This document shows, in pieces, positions 45,405 through 53,473 of a stretch of DNA of 64,000 bases (position 1 is the first letter of the stretch; each line of letters opens with the position of its first letter). The stretch comes from Oligoflexales bacterium. Lineage in GTDB: Bacteria > Bdellovibrionota_B > Oligoflexia > Oligoflexales > RGVZ01. Position numbers and translations under genes: made by a program. The notes beneath the pieces were generated by a model. That model had not been told where the DNA came from. It did no database searches and saw only the letters and a program-made list of their open reading frames with translations. The stretch spans positions 62,001 to 126,000 of the forward strand of contig CANLUT010000002.1 in assembly GCA_947494335.1 (NCBI GenBank). Reading direction: 5' to 3'.

Positions 45405-45507
45405 AATTGGGGGACACACGACTGATCCCAATTAACTGACCTTATTTGGGTTTGGTCGCCTGTCCCCAAATTCACCAAATTTGGGTTTGGTCGTGTGTCC
45501 CCAAATT
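45405..45507. repeat. Three-arm REP-like element
   Basis: Arm A (45405-45433, GGGGACACACGACTGATCCC) is inverted relative to arms B (45445-45472) and C (45480-45507), which share TTTGGGTTTGGTCG and TGTCCCCAAATT and differ at 2 of 28 positions. The GACACACGACTGAT core resembles repeat A, so the families may be related. Confidence 0.75.
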
Positions 45508-45556
45508 GCGAAATTCCCTTTGACGTCGCGGGTTTCCGGGAATAAGGTACGAGGCG

Positions 45557-45784
45557 ATGAGCACTTTAATAGCACACCCAGTCAACAAAGAAGAGCCCTC
45601 GCCACAAGGCGCGGCAGAGTGTTTATCGGATCCCCGCATCATTCGTCGCGTTGAAACTGTTTGTGAACTTTTTGAGATGGCTTACGAGATCAAGTCGTTA
45701 GAACTAAAGCGCAGACATCCCTATTCAACTGAACAGTGGATCCACACCGAGACACTTCGGCTGATTGAAGCAGGAACCAGGTAA
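45557..45784 (+). CDS. Small helical protein paired with a nucleotidyltransferase
   Basis: The 75-residue product is mostly helical in its second half (RIIRRVETVCELFEMAYEIK) and has no signal peptide. GAGG lies just before the ATG. It ends 6 bases before the nucleotidyltransferase start, so the two are co-translated; a partner or antitoxin-like role is possible but not shown. Confidence 0.65.
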   Translation: MSTLIAHPVNKEEPSPQGAAECLSDPRIIRRVETVCELFEMAYEIKSLELKRRHPYSTEQWIHTETLRLIEAGTR

Positions 45785-45790
45785 GAAAAA

Positions 45791-46342
45791 GTGAAGGCAG
45801 TCGATATTCGCGCCGGTCTTCGGCTCGTCGTGAAAAACTTAGAAACTGGACAGATTCCATACATGATTGTTGGCTCTATCGCTGGCTCAATCTATGGAGA
45901 GCCTAGGCTTACGAATGACCTGGACGTAGTGTTGGCCATGGATGCAACCTCCGTAGACGCGATTATTCAGTCATTTAACGCGACACAATTTTACGTCCCG
46001 CCTCGCGAGATTTTTATTCAAGAAATATCCAGAGGCGGCCAGACCAACCTAATTCACCATGGTAGTGGCATTAAAATCGATCTTATGTTCCAAAAGAGAA
46101 CTCCGCATTCTGTTGAAGAATTCAGACGCAGAGCTCGCGTGGAAATCTTGCGTGGACTTCAGGCCTGGGTGGCGGCACCTGAGGACGTAATCATTGCAAA
46201 GCTTCGCTTCTACCGTGAAGGGGAATCAGCGAAGCATTTGACCGATATTCGCGGCATCCTGGCAAACACCCAAGTCGACCGCGAATACTTATCAAAATGG
46301 GTTAAGACCCTGGACCTCGAAAAATATTTTGCGAAGATATAG
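45791..46342 (+). CDS. Nucleotidyltransferase-fold protein (AbiEii/DUF6036-like)
   Basis: The GTG start at 45791 has AGGTAAG upstream. The 183-residue protein contains YMIVGSIAGSIYGEPRLTND followed by LDVVLAM, the GS...DxD pattern of the pol-beta nucleotidyltransferase fold, then KIDLMF supplying a third acidic residue, and a C-terminal PEDVIIAKLRFYREG segment. Proteins like this occur in toxin-antitoxin-like pairs and abortive infection modules (AbiEii), but also in other settings. The partner is the 75-residue gene. Confidence 0.78.
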   Translation: MKAVDIRAGLRLVVKNLETGQIPYMIVGSIAGSIYGEPRLTNDLDVVLAMDATSVDAIIQSFNATQFYVPPREIFIQEISRGGQTNLIHHGSGIKIDLMFQKRTPHSVEEFRRRARVEILRGLQAWVAAPEDVIIAKLRFYREGESAKHLTDIRGILANTQVDREYLSKWVKTLDLEKYFAKI

Positions 46343-46385
46343 AGACCTGTCACACCCATTGGCCAAGGTCTGCTGCGCCCAAATT

Positions 46386-46844
46386 TTACTTGTTTAATTT
46401 GGCTTTCATCTTGTCGGCTAGCTCATTGAGCTTCACGGCAAGATCTTGCAACTCGTCGCCGTCACGGAGCAAAAGTTTCGAGGGGACGCGCTCCTCGAGG
46501 AGCTCATCCACGAAACGGTGGATTGAAACCAGGGGACCATAGATTTTGTGAGTGTAGTGGACAGCCACGTAAAACGTTGTGCCAACAAAAAGGAGCACAA
46601 GGGATCCGATCATAATCATGGGAGTCGATAGTTTGCCCAAGGTCAATGACGCGTCGCCACCGGAGAGCTGGAAATAGGTTTTTACCGCAGCAAACACATC
46701 GGAAAGAATCCAGTAGACCAGTCCACCGATCAACAGCGAAAAGATCACGTTAACCACAATAAACATGAAGCCAAGCTTGATCTGGAAATAGGGTTCCACC
46801 AGCTTTGAGCGCACGCCGCCGCGACGACCCTTGATACTTGCCAT
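46386..46844 (-). CDS. Two-helix membrane protein with a terminal HAMP domain
   Basis: The 152-residue protein has two transmembrane helices (about 22-47 and 76-98) and a C-terminal HAMP-like domain (HKIYGPLVSIHRFVDELLEE to the end, with an RDGDELQDLAVKLNEL second helix). No kinase, cyclase or chemoreceptor output domain follows. It could act by pairing with another signalling protein. It is convergent with the nucleotidyltransferase pair. Confidence 0.75.
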   Translation of the reverse strand: MASIKGRRGGVRSKLVEPYFQIKLGFMFIVVNVIFSLLIGGLVYWILSDVFAAVKTYFQLSGGDASLTLGKLSTPMIMIGSLVLLFVGTTFYVAVHYTHKIYGPLVSIHRFVDELLEERVPSKLLLRDGDELQDLAVKLNELADKMKAKLNK

Positions 46845-46945
46845 GCTGATGTCACTCCCCGTTTGGTTTTCCTGCTATAAATTCTAGCAAGCCACGGCCT
46901 GATTGAAAATCTTTTTTATAATCAAATGTTAGAAGCAAAAAGACG

Positions 46946-47674
46946 TTACTTTACGCGAGGCAGCATGCCCAAGAATACAGCAACCGCAGGAGCCGCCGTG
47001 CGCGCTCGCAAGACCCAGGGACCAAGCCGAACAGGCTTAAAGCCCGAAGCCTTGGCAGCCGCTTCTTCCCGCGCAGAAAAGCCCTTTTCACCACCAATGA
47101 GAGCCACGATCCCGCCGCGATCACCTTTTACGCTAGCTTGAATGCCAATGAGATCTTCGTCAGCCTCGGGAAGCATGATCCATTTATGCTCAAACGTAGA
47201 GACCGCACCGAGCGCATCACTCAAACTATCAAAAGCGTCCACTGCGACTGACCACGGTCTTTTGGATTGCTTTAAAGCTGATTGAACGAGCCTTTGCCAA
47301 CGCTCCGAGGCGCTATCAGCCACTCTGAACTTTGGTGTATCTTCTTGGCGGTATATCAAAATCCTATCGACACCAAGCTCCACCAGAGGAGCAATCAAAT
47401 CATCCACGTCTCCTGGCTTTAGCGCTCCAATTAAAACCGCTCTGGTCCACGAATCTCTGGGGTGACAAAATTCTTGGACCTCCGTGACAGAAACTTTTGA
47501 CTTAGAGTCGATTTGTAGCCGCCCGACTCCCGTGACTCCCTGGCCGTCCATCACCTCAACGGTTTCGCCATCTGGAAGGCGAAGGACTTTCAGCGCATGC
47601 GTCACCTCCTCATCATCCAAGATCCAGTGACCTTGAGATAACTTTTTTGCAAAGAATCGATACGTGTGCGCCAA
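46946..47674 (-). CDS. rsmE: 16S rRNA m3U1498 methyltransferase
   Basis: The 242-residue SPOUT-type enzyme has the N-terminal PUA-like domain (HTYRFFAKKLSQGHWILDDE) and the SPOUT knot region with LIGGEKGFSAREE and LGPWVLRARTAAPAV. It methylates U1498 of 16S rRNA in the small subunit. The start is TTG at 47674, preceded by AGGTAGG. It follows prmA by 16 bases. Confidence 0.92.
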   Translation of the reverse strand: MAHTYRFFAKKLSQGHWILDDEEVTHALKVLRLPDGETVEVMDGQGVTGVGRLQIDSKSKVSVTEVQEFCHPRDSWTRAVLIGALKPGDVDDLIAPLVELGVDRILIYRQEDTPKFRVADSASERWQRLVQSALKQSKRPWSVAVDAFDSLSDALGAVSTFEHKWIMLPEADEDLIGIQASVKGDRGGIVALIGGEKGFSAREEAAAKASGFKPVRLGPWVLRARTAAPAVAVFLGMLPRVK

Positions 47675-47690
47675 AGTAAAACCTACCTCG

Positions 47691-48650
47691 CTACTTCGTA
47701 AACGTCAGACAAGCCCAACCCTCAAGATCAGATTTATCGACCAGCTTCATGCCCTCAGCCTTTGCCAGACGTGTCATCTCCACTTCGTCTTCCACAAGAA
47801 CGCCGGAGAGAATTAAAAGCCCATCTTTGCGCGTAATCTTTGCGAGCTCGGGAATGATCTTTTGCAGGACCACAAACAAGATGTTGGCAATGACCACATC
47901 AAACGGCGGCTGAAACTCAGGCCTGCCAGAAACTCCCGCCACAGGAGAACTTCCCTGCCACAGAGGAAGATTTAAATGATTAAGCTTGGCGTTATTTTCC
48001 GCTGATGTCACAGCGTCAGGATCGATGTCACTTCCGGCTACAGATTTAAAACCTAACTTCATCGCGCCTAGGGCCAATATTCCGGTGCCTGTGCCCACAT
48101 CCATCAGTCGCCAGTCCTTAAACGGAGCTCCGTTTTTTGCCAAGGCTTCCAAGCGGCGAAGAACGACCTGGGTCGTCGCGTGTTGGCCCGTGCCAAAAGC
48201 CATGCCTGGCTCAACCACCAAAGGAATTTTGTTTTTGGGAATATTTTGGCTATCCCACGGCGGATAAATATAAAATTTTTCTGTCTCGATAGGTTTAAAG
48301 CTTTCCTTCCAACCCTCAAGCCACTCACTTGTTTCCATGGAGTGAATAACCACATCAAGTCCTTCCGGAAAATCTCGCAAAACTTGACTGCGGAGATCTT
48401 CCAAAAGCTCTTTACTATATTTGTAAACTGAAACCGGAAGCAGATCGCCTCCGAGCTCTTCATAAAAATCCCTTGTCGAAGGGCCTGTATATTCGTTGTC
48501 AATATCAAGGCCGTCCATCACACCTTCGACAAACTCGTCAATTCCGTGAGCAGAGAGCCACTCCATCACCTTCGCCTTCGTCTGGCGCGCATGTCGATCC
48601 TTGGGATCAAAGGAGAGTCGAAGTTCAAAGGTTATTTGCGGGTAGGACAT
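47691..48650 (-). CDS. prmA: Ribosomal protein L11 methyltransferase
   Basis: The 319-residue SAM-dependent enzyme has the PrmA segment EPGMAFGTGQHATT, motif I LMDVGTGTGILALGAMKLG, acidic motif SDIDPDAV and VIANILFVVL. It trimethylates ribosomal protein L11. It lies in the order TPR-like gene, prmA, rsmE, a pairing of translation-linked methyltransferases. Confidence 0.92.
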   Translation of the reverse strand: MSYPQITFELRLSFDPKDRHARQTKAKVMEWLSAHGIDEFVEGVMDGLDIDNEYTGPSTRDFYEELGGDLLPVSVYKYSKELLEDLRSQVLRDFPEGLDVVIHSMETSEWLEGWKESFKPIETEKFYIYPPWDSQNIPKNKIPLVVEPGMAFGTGQHATTQVVLRRLEALAKNGAPFKDWRLMDVGTGTGILALGAMKLGFKSVAGSDIDPDAVTSAENNAKLNHLNLPLWQGSSPVAGVSGRPEFQPPFDVVIANILFVVLQKIIPELAKITRKDGLLILSGVLVEDEVEMTRLAKAEGMKLVDKSDLEGWACLTFTK

Positions 48651-48690
48651 AGTTGCAAGCTTTCAGCAATTGGTGATTGCGGCATTGTGG

Positions 48691-50496
48691 TCAACGCATC
48701 AGGCCTAAAGGTCCGATGGGGGACGCCATAAATTCTGATGACGACAGATAGCTTGTTTTTGTGGACATGTCATCCATGCTCATACGAACTTTCTGAGCAG
48801 CGTCCATTTGACCAGCTCCGGTGAGTGCTTCGGTGTAAAGATTTGCTAACCCTGACCACTGCGGGTGTTTGTTGTAAATCGGCATCATGGCGGCGGCGAT
48901 CTCCTTATACTGATCACGACCACCACCAGATGATTTCACCTTGGCCAACCTAAATTCTGCAATCACCACGTCAATCCAGTCTGCATTGGTCTTATTTTTA
49001 AATGTTTGCAGATTTACCGCCGTGCGCGCGGCTTCTTTCAGATTTCCAGCCCTGACGTAGGCCACTAGAAGTCCAGCCCAAGATTGCCAGGTATTACGGA
49101 ACTTAACGGCCGACTGAAACGCGGCGATCGCATCCGGAAGTCGCTCACGACTGCGCATCTCGAGAAGGATTGAACCCAAAAGGTGACTGCTCACACCGTC
49201 AAGACCATCTTTAGACCTGACAGTCAAAAGTCTGTCTGCTGCACCTGCAGAATCACCTGTTAGCATCAAAGATCGGGCAGCTATTACAAATAAATCGCGG
49301 CGTAGGTTAGGATCCATTGGAAGCTTGAGTGACTCGCTCGCCAAAGGACCTGCAACTGCACTCACCTGCCTTCCAAGACCCAATGTCAGCCCCATATTGG
49401 CAATTGGAATGAAAGCCAAAGGGTCACTCTTAAATGATCCTGGGTGTTTCTGGATGGTCTCACCAATCTGAGTTGAAAATCCGCGTGCCTGATCACTACT
49501 TCGAATGCCAACAGAAGCTGAAGCAAAACGCGTCGAAAGATCGAGAGCGCGCCAACGAGAAACATCGGACGACGTCGTGGAAACGTTTTTAGCCATACCC
49601 ACTAAAACTGCCAGCTCATCGCGTCTATTCTCGCGAAGAACCTGCTTAAACCTCGCATCAAAAATCATGCGTCTAAAACTGTAGTCTCCCTGAAGCATAC
49701 CCATCACGTCTTGAAAGAGCTTTGTTGACGGACTGCCTTCCATCGCAGTGGCTGATGCAAATTTTAAAACTGCCTGCTCACGTATCGTCAAAGACTTCAG
49801 GGCCACGGGTGATAGTTTTGCAATTGGCCGTAAGACTGACTTTGATCCGCGATTGGCAAGTAGCCATGCTTTCAAACTACAATCAGAGTTTGCACCCCAG
49901 ACCTGACATTTACCGCGCAGATGCGAATCGACCTGCGGCCAAAGCCCCGCTGCAACAGCCATGTACAGAGGATCAATAGGACCAAATCCAGGGACACCGC
50001 TTGTGCTAGCAGTCATTGGTCGCGCAGCAATTTCCCTGTCCATGTGACGTTCAAACTTTTTTGCACGCTTAGTCCAGACAGGAACATAGTCAGCCAAACT
50101 AATTCCTAAGTATTGTTCCGCTATACTTTGGGACTTTTTGCGAAACTGTCCTACATAGTTCCAAGCTAGAATGAAGGAGCCCATCACAACGCTGGTAAAT
50201 AGAAAAAACCTGAGCACAGGATTCATGGCAACGGTGCCTTGAACAACTGTCTGCCTGTTACGAAAAAACGTAGAAATTTCTTCAGCCTGCTGATTGGGAT
50301 CAAAAGGCTTATCGGGCTGCATGTTAGGAGGCACGATCCCCTGGCCTAGCTGCTGGTTCGGGGCACTTTGAGGAAGCTGAACGCCAGGTGCCATGCCAGG
50401 CCTAAGGACCTGAAGATTTTTGGCTGAGCCTTCAGATAGCTCCAAACTTTCGCCTGGAGTACTAGGTAGCGTTGTTTTTTGACTGTTTTGACTCAA
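48691..50496 (-). CDS. Single-pass membrane protein with helical repeats
   Basis: The 601-residue product starts at TTG 50496, with GGGGG 7 bases upstream. A Pro/Gln-rich cytoplasmic N-terminus of about 90 residues precedes a single transmembrane helix (VLRFFLFTSVVMGSFILAWN). The large extracytoplasmic part is helical and TPR-like (DAIAAFQSAVKFRNTWQSWA, AARTAVNLQTFKNK). No enzyme motif was seen. It shares its direction with prmA and rsmE. Confidence 0.72.
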   Translation of the reverse strand: MSQNSQKTTLPSTPGESLELSEGSAKNLQVLRPGMAPGVQLPQSAPNQQLGQGIVPPNMQPDKPFDPNQQAEEISTFFRNRQTVVQGTVAMNPVLRFFLFTSVVMGSFILAWNYVGQFRKKSQSIAEQYLGISLADYVPVWTKRAKKFERHMDREIAARPMTASTSGVPGFGPIDPLYMAVAAGLWPQVDSHLRGKCQVWGANSDCSLKAWLLANRGSKSVLRPIAKLSPVALKSLTIREQAVLKFASATAMEGSPSTKLFQDVMGMLQGDYSFRRMIFDARFKQVLRENRRDELAVLVGMAKNVSTTSSDVSRWRALDLSTRFASASVGIRSSDQARGFSTQIGETIQKHPGSFKSDPLAFIPIANMGLTLGLGRQVSAVAGPLASESLKLPMDPNLRRDLFVIAARSLMLTGDSAGAADRLLTVRSKDGLDGVSSHLLGSILLEMRSRERLPDAIAAFQSAVKFRNTWQSWAGLLVAYVRAGNLKEAARTAVNLQTFKNKTNADWIDVVIAEFRLAKVKSSGGGRDQYKEIAAAMMPIYNKHPQWSGLANLYTEALTGAGQMDAAQKVRMSMDDMSTKTSYLSSSEFMASPIGPLGLMR

Positions 50497-50664
50497 AGAG
50501 TTGCCCCCGTTTACCTAGGTGAGGTATCGGTAGGTGGGGTCCTCTATGGATCCCTTTCGCCGGGCTTCGTCATAACCAACTAAAATAATTATACTTATTT
50601 ACAACCGTTGATCTTTGTCAGGTGTTTTCTAGAGGATCCCCCATCCGAGTCTAGATCTATCCCT

Positions 50665-50683
50665 GGGGATTTGTTAAATCCCC
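50665..50683 (+). other. Leader hairpin before the acireductone dioxygenase gene
   Basis: GGGGATTT and AAATCCCC form an 8-bp stem with a 3-base loop, 42 bases upstream of the start. There is no T-run, so it may be a leader structure or a chance hairpin. Confidence 0.35.
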
Positions 50684-50725
50684 GATGAATTGATTGCCGT
50701 AATTTACCTGGAGGGTCACTGCGCC

Positions 50726-51247
50726 ATGGCGATTTTAGAGTTTCGCGGAGAGACGTGGACAAATCCAAAAGAAATAAAGTCCGTACTTTCGAAGTATGGA
50801 ATTCCTTACGAATGTTGGGGCACGCATAGTCTTACAGACTCATCGGCAGATGGAGTTTTAAAGTCATATAGCCACGATATCGGTCGTCTTAAGGTAGAGC
50901 GCGACTATGTGACTGAAGACGTCATCGCTCTTGATCCCACAACTCCAAATCTCGATGTGCTGCTTGCCAAGTTTTCAGATGAGCACCACCACACTGACGA
51001 TGAAGTGAGATTTACCGTGGCTGGTGAAGGTGTTTTTGAGATCAACGTCACGGCTGAAGAACGTGTGAAATTTACGGCTGAGCCCGGAGATCTCATCGTT
51101 GTTCCTGCGTGGCGTCGTCATTTGTTTTATCTAACGGCGAAAAAAACCATTCGCTGCATTCGACTTTTCAAAGACAAAAGCGGATGGGAGGCTCATTACC
51201 CATATGCTCAAGAAGGAAGCTCCGAAAGGACGCTGCATTTTGCTTAA
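50726..51247 (+). CDS. mtnD: Acireductone dioxygenase (cupin)
   Basis: From the ATG at 50726, preceded by GGAGGG, the 173-residue protein has HHHTDDEVRF (metal ligands H87, H89, E93) and PAWRRHLFYL with the fourth ligand His. This matches acireductone dioxygenases of the methionine salvage pathway, which oxidise the acireductone to the keto acid of methionine with Fe or Ni. The other salvage genes are not in this window. A terminator follows at 51261. Confidence 0.87.
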   Translation: MAILEFRGETWTNPKEIKSVLSKYGIPYECWGTHSLTDSSADGVLKSYSHDIGRLKVERDYVTEDVIALDPTTPNLDVLLAKFSDEHHHTDDEVRFTVAGEGVFEINVTAEERVKFTAEPGDLIVVPAWRRHLFYLTAKKTIRCIRLFKDKSGWEAHYPYAQEGSSERTLHFA

Positions 51248-51260
51248 TCAGATGCCGTGA

Positions 51261-51299
51261 AAGCCGCGCTGGGAAAGAGTTCCCGGCGCGCTTTTTATT
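51261..51299 (+). terminator. Rho-independent terminator of mtnD
   Basis: An 11-bp stem (CGCGCTGGGAA with TTCCCGGCGCG, one G.T pair) closes on AGAG and is followed by CTTTTTATTT. Confidence 0.88.
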
Positions 51300-51335
51300 T
51301 GTGCAAAAGAGCAGAAAAATTTTTTTACGAGACAC

Positions 51336-51364
51336 TTGACAAGCAAACTTTGATATCGAACAAT
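51336..51364 (+). promoter_or_regulatory. Possible promoter for the 51515 gene
   Basis: TTGACA (51336-51341) with AACAAT (51359-51364) at 17 bases; the -10 hexamer matches consensus at 4 of 6. The predicted start near 51371 precedes the DnaA-box cluster. Confidence 0.4.
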
Positions 51365-51433
51365 GGCTCTCCATTTCAAGCACCCGTCTCTGTGATTCCC
51401 GTGAGAATTTAAGCGAGGGCTCTGTCTAGAATC

Positions 51434-51493
51434 TGTGGATTTGCAAACAGCTTATCCACGGGTTACCAACATATTGTCCACAGCTTATCCCCA
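51434..51493. promoter_or_regulatory. Cluster of DnaA-box-like 9-mers
   Basis: TTATCCACG (51452-51460), TTGTCCACA (51474-51482) and TTATCCCCA (51485-51493) are on the plus strand; TGTGGATTT (51434-51442) is on the opposite strand as AAATCCACA. The E. coli consensus is TTATCCACA. Four sites in 60 bases just before the 51515 start suggest DnaA binding there. Confidence 0.6.
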
Positions 51494-51514
51494 ACCCTTA
51501 GGAACGCGTAAGTC

Positions 51515-52108
51515 ATGGCAAATTCTGGAAAAAATAATGCAAGTCACGAGCTGCGGGACGAAATTCACAATCAATCGTTACACAAAAGCTTTTTACACCG
51601 TGAGTTCCTAACTTGGCTCTGGTACTTCGCTGAAACCAGTGAGGGTCGTTTTGACATCGTCACTAAAAAAGGGCCGAAAAAATCTGCACAGATTTGGATG
51701 GATGACCGTATCGTGCTGACAGCAAAAACGGGCAGAGCTCACGAGCACATCATCAAGGGCGGAGTACCCAGTACAAGTGATGAGGCGGCTGTTGCGTTAG
51801 AATCCGGCAAATCCGTAAAAGAAATGCGCATTGCCGTGGAAATCGAAGACTGCGGGCTATTTCAGGCGACCTTAGGCGGTGACGACATCACACCAAAAGG
51901 ACTCGTACTGCCGGAGCCTAATCCAAATGTCGAAAACTCAGTCCTTGATCAGCGTATTGACGCCGTAGATCTGTTTTCAGTGGCCATCGACACCTTGTTC
52001 TTGAAATTTATGGATGAACGAACCGACAAGCTATGGGACACTAGTCGTATGAACTCCATCAGAAATTGGATTAAGACGAGGCGCCATGAGCCAAAGACGA
52101 TTCACTGA
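51515..52108 (+). CDS. Protein of unknown function, faintly RdgC-like
   Basis: The 197-residue product contains LHREFLTWLWYFAETSEGRF, which resembles a segment I associate with RdgC-type recombination proteins, but the protein is shorter than RdgC (about 300 residues), so the link is weak. No signal peptide or membrane helix is seen. The start codon is just after the DnaA-box cluster. Its 3' end overlaps the start of the next gene by 23 bases. Confidence 0.6.
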   Translation: MANSGKNNASHELRDEIHNQSLHKSFLHREFLTWLWYFAETSEGRFDIVTKKGPKKSAQIWMDDRIVLTAKTGRAHEHIIKGGVPSTSDEAAVALESGKSVKEMRIAVEIEDCGLFQATLGGDDITPKGLVLPEPNPNVENSVLDQRIDAVDLFSVAIDTLFLKFMDERTDKLWDTSRMNSIRNWIKTRRHEPKTIH

Positions 52109-53441
52109 TTTTCTCAAAGATCAAAGCCGCTGGCCTGAGTGGGCGCAGCGGCTTTTTCATTACATATCGATCTACAGTCAAGACGTGAGGCGTAGTGACC
52201 TTCCCAAACAGGCCTCAGCCATGGCCTACGTCACTCTCTTTTCTCTCGTGCCAAGCCTGGCAGCCATCTTCACAGTCATTGGTTTGTTTCTTCCAATTAT
52301 GGGAGAGCATAGCTCCATCATGGAGTACGCGCGCCAATTTTTACTCAAATATCTTGCCACGGGCAGTGGCGAGGACGTGGTCAGCTATCTTGAAAAATTC
52401 TTGGCAGGGTTAAATTTAAAACGTATCGGTATGTCGGCATTTGTGGGGCTTATCGTCACGTTAATTATTCTTCTGCGCCAGATAGAGGACGCACTTAACG
52501 CCATCTGGATGGTCCACACATCAAGGCCCATGATCACAAGGTTTGTTTCGTTTTGGCTTTTCTTGACCCTTGGGATGTTCTCAATAAGTGTACTCGTCGG
52601 CTTAACGACCAGTTACTCAGTGACAGCGTTTATCACTCAAAAAACAATTCAAGCAGCAGGCAAGGCAGACAATATCCCTGTGCTTTCGATGGTGACCAGT
52701 TGGGCTTTTACATGTCTGGTCTTTTTTCTTGCTTACAAAATCATTCCAAACTGCGAAGTGCGTAATCACGCCGCCCGAGGTGGCGCTCTCCTTGGGGGAA
52801 CAGTCTTCTACATCGTCAGCAAACTTTACGGCACTTATGTAACCAGCTTTGCTAGCTATAAGACCATCTACGGAACCCTGGCAGCTCTGCCGATATTTTT
52901 GCTCTGGATTTACATGTGTTGGTTGATTTTACTTGCTGGCGCTCTGTTAGCCTGGCGTTGGCAAAATGGTTGGCCTCCCATGAAAAAAGAAAAAACAATC
53001 GAGATGACAGAAAATCTTCTCGATGAACACCGCAATAGATCTATTCGCGGCATGCTTCCTGCTCTGATCATGATTGCCATCTATGAAAGATTTCGTCAGG
53101 GCAAAGGCCACGATGTCACTTCGTTAGTTGAAGAACTAAAGCTTCCCTACGCTTGGTGTTATGACGCCGTTAGTTTATTACGCGAGTTAGGATTAGTCGC
53201 CCCAGCCAAAGTCATCCAAGCAGACAAAACAGAGGCCGAGCACATTCTGCCAACACACCCGCCTGAGAAGATCTCCTTTAAAGACCTGACAAACATGACA
53301 GACGCACCCGTAAGCGAATGGCTTGAGACCTGGGAACCCTTATCCTCTGAATCACTTAAGTCATTTAAAAAAGTCGCCAAATCAACAGGCTTGGATTTCC
53401 ACCGGGTTGATGCGATGACGTTTGCTTCGGTGGTGCTTTAA
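52086..53441 (+). CDS. YihY/BrkB-family inner-membrane protein
   Basis: The 451-residue protein has DLPKQASAMAYVTLFSLVPS, typical of the YihY/UPF0761 family, and about six membrane helices to about residue 300 (LAAIFTVIGLFLPIMG, FVGLIVTLIILLRQ, WLILLAGALLAWRW). A winged-helix-like C-terminal domain follows. The family was once called ribonuclease BN, a misnomer; its function is unclear. It starts inside the preceding gene, so the two are probably coupled. Confidence 0.88.
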   Translation: MSQRRFTDFLKDQSRWPEWAQRLFHYISIYSQDVRRSDLPKQASAMAYVTLFSLVPSLAAIFTVIGLFLPIMGEHSSIMEYARQFLLKYLATGSGEDVVSYLEKFLAGLNLKRIGMSAFVGLIVTLIILLRQIEDALNAIWMVHTSRPMITRFVSFWLFLTLGMFSISVLVGLTTSYSVTAFITQKTIQAAGKADNIPVLSMVTSWAFTCLVFFLAYKIIPNCEVRNHAARGGALLGGTVFYIVSKLYGTYVTSFASYKTIYGTLAALPIFLLWIYMCWLILLAGALLAWRWQNGWPPMKKEKTIEMTENLLDEHRNRSIRGMLPALIMIAIYERFRQGKGHDVTSLVEELKLPYAWCYDAVSLLRELGLVAPAKVIQADKTEAEHILPTHPPEKISFKDLTNMTDAPVSEWLETWEPLSSESLKSFKKVAKSTGLDFHRVDAMTFASVVL

Positions 53442-53473
53442 TTCCCTTTGAGGTGATAATTGATTCGAGATAC

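Noticed and set aside
51434-51493. Chromosomal origin oriC
   Set aside because: DnaA boxes are present but dnaA, dnaN, gidA and an AT-rich unwinding element were not found next to them.
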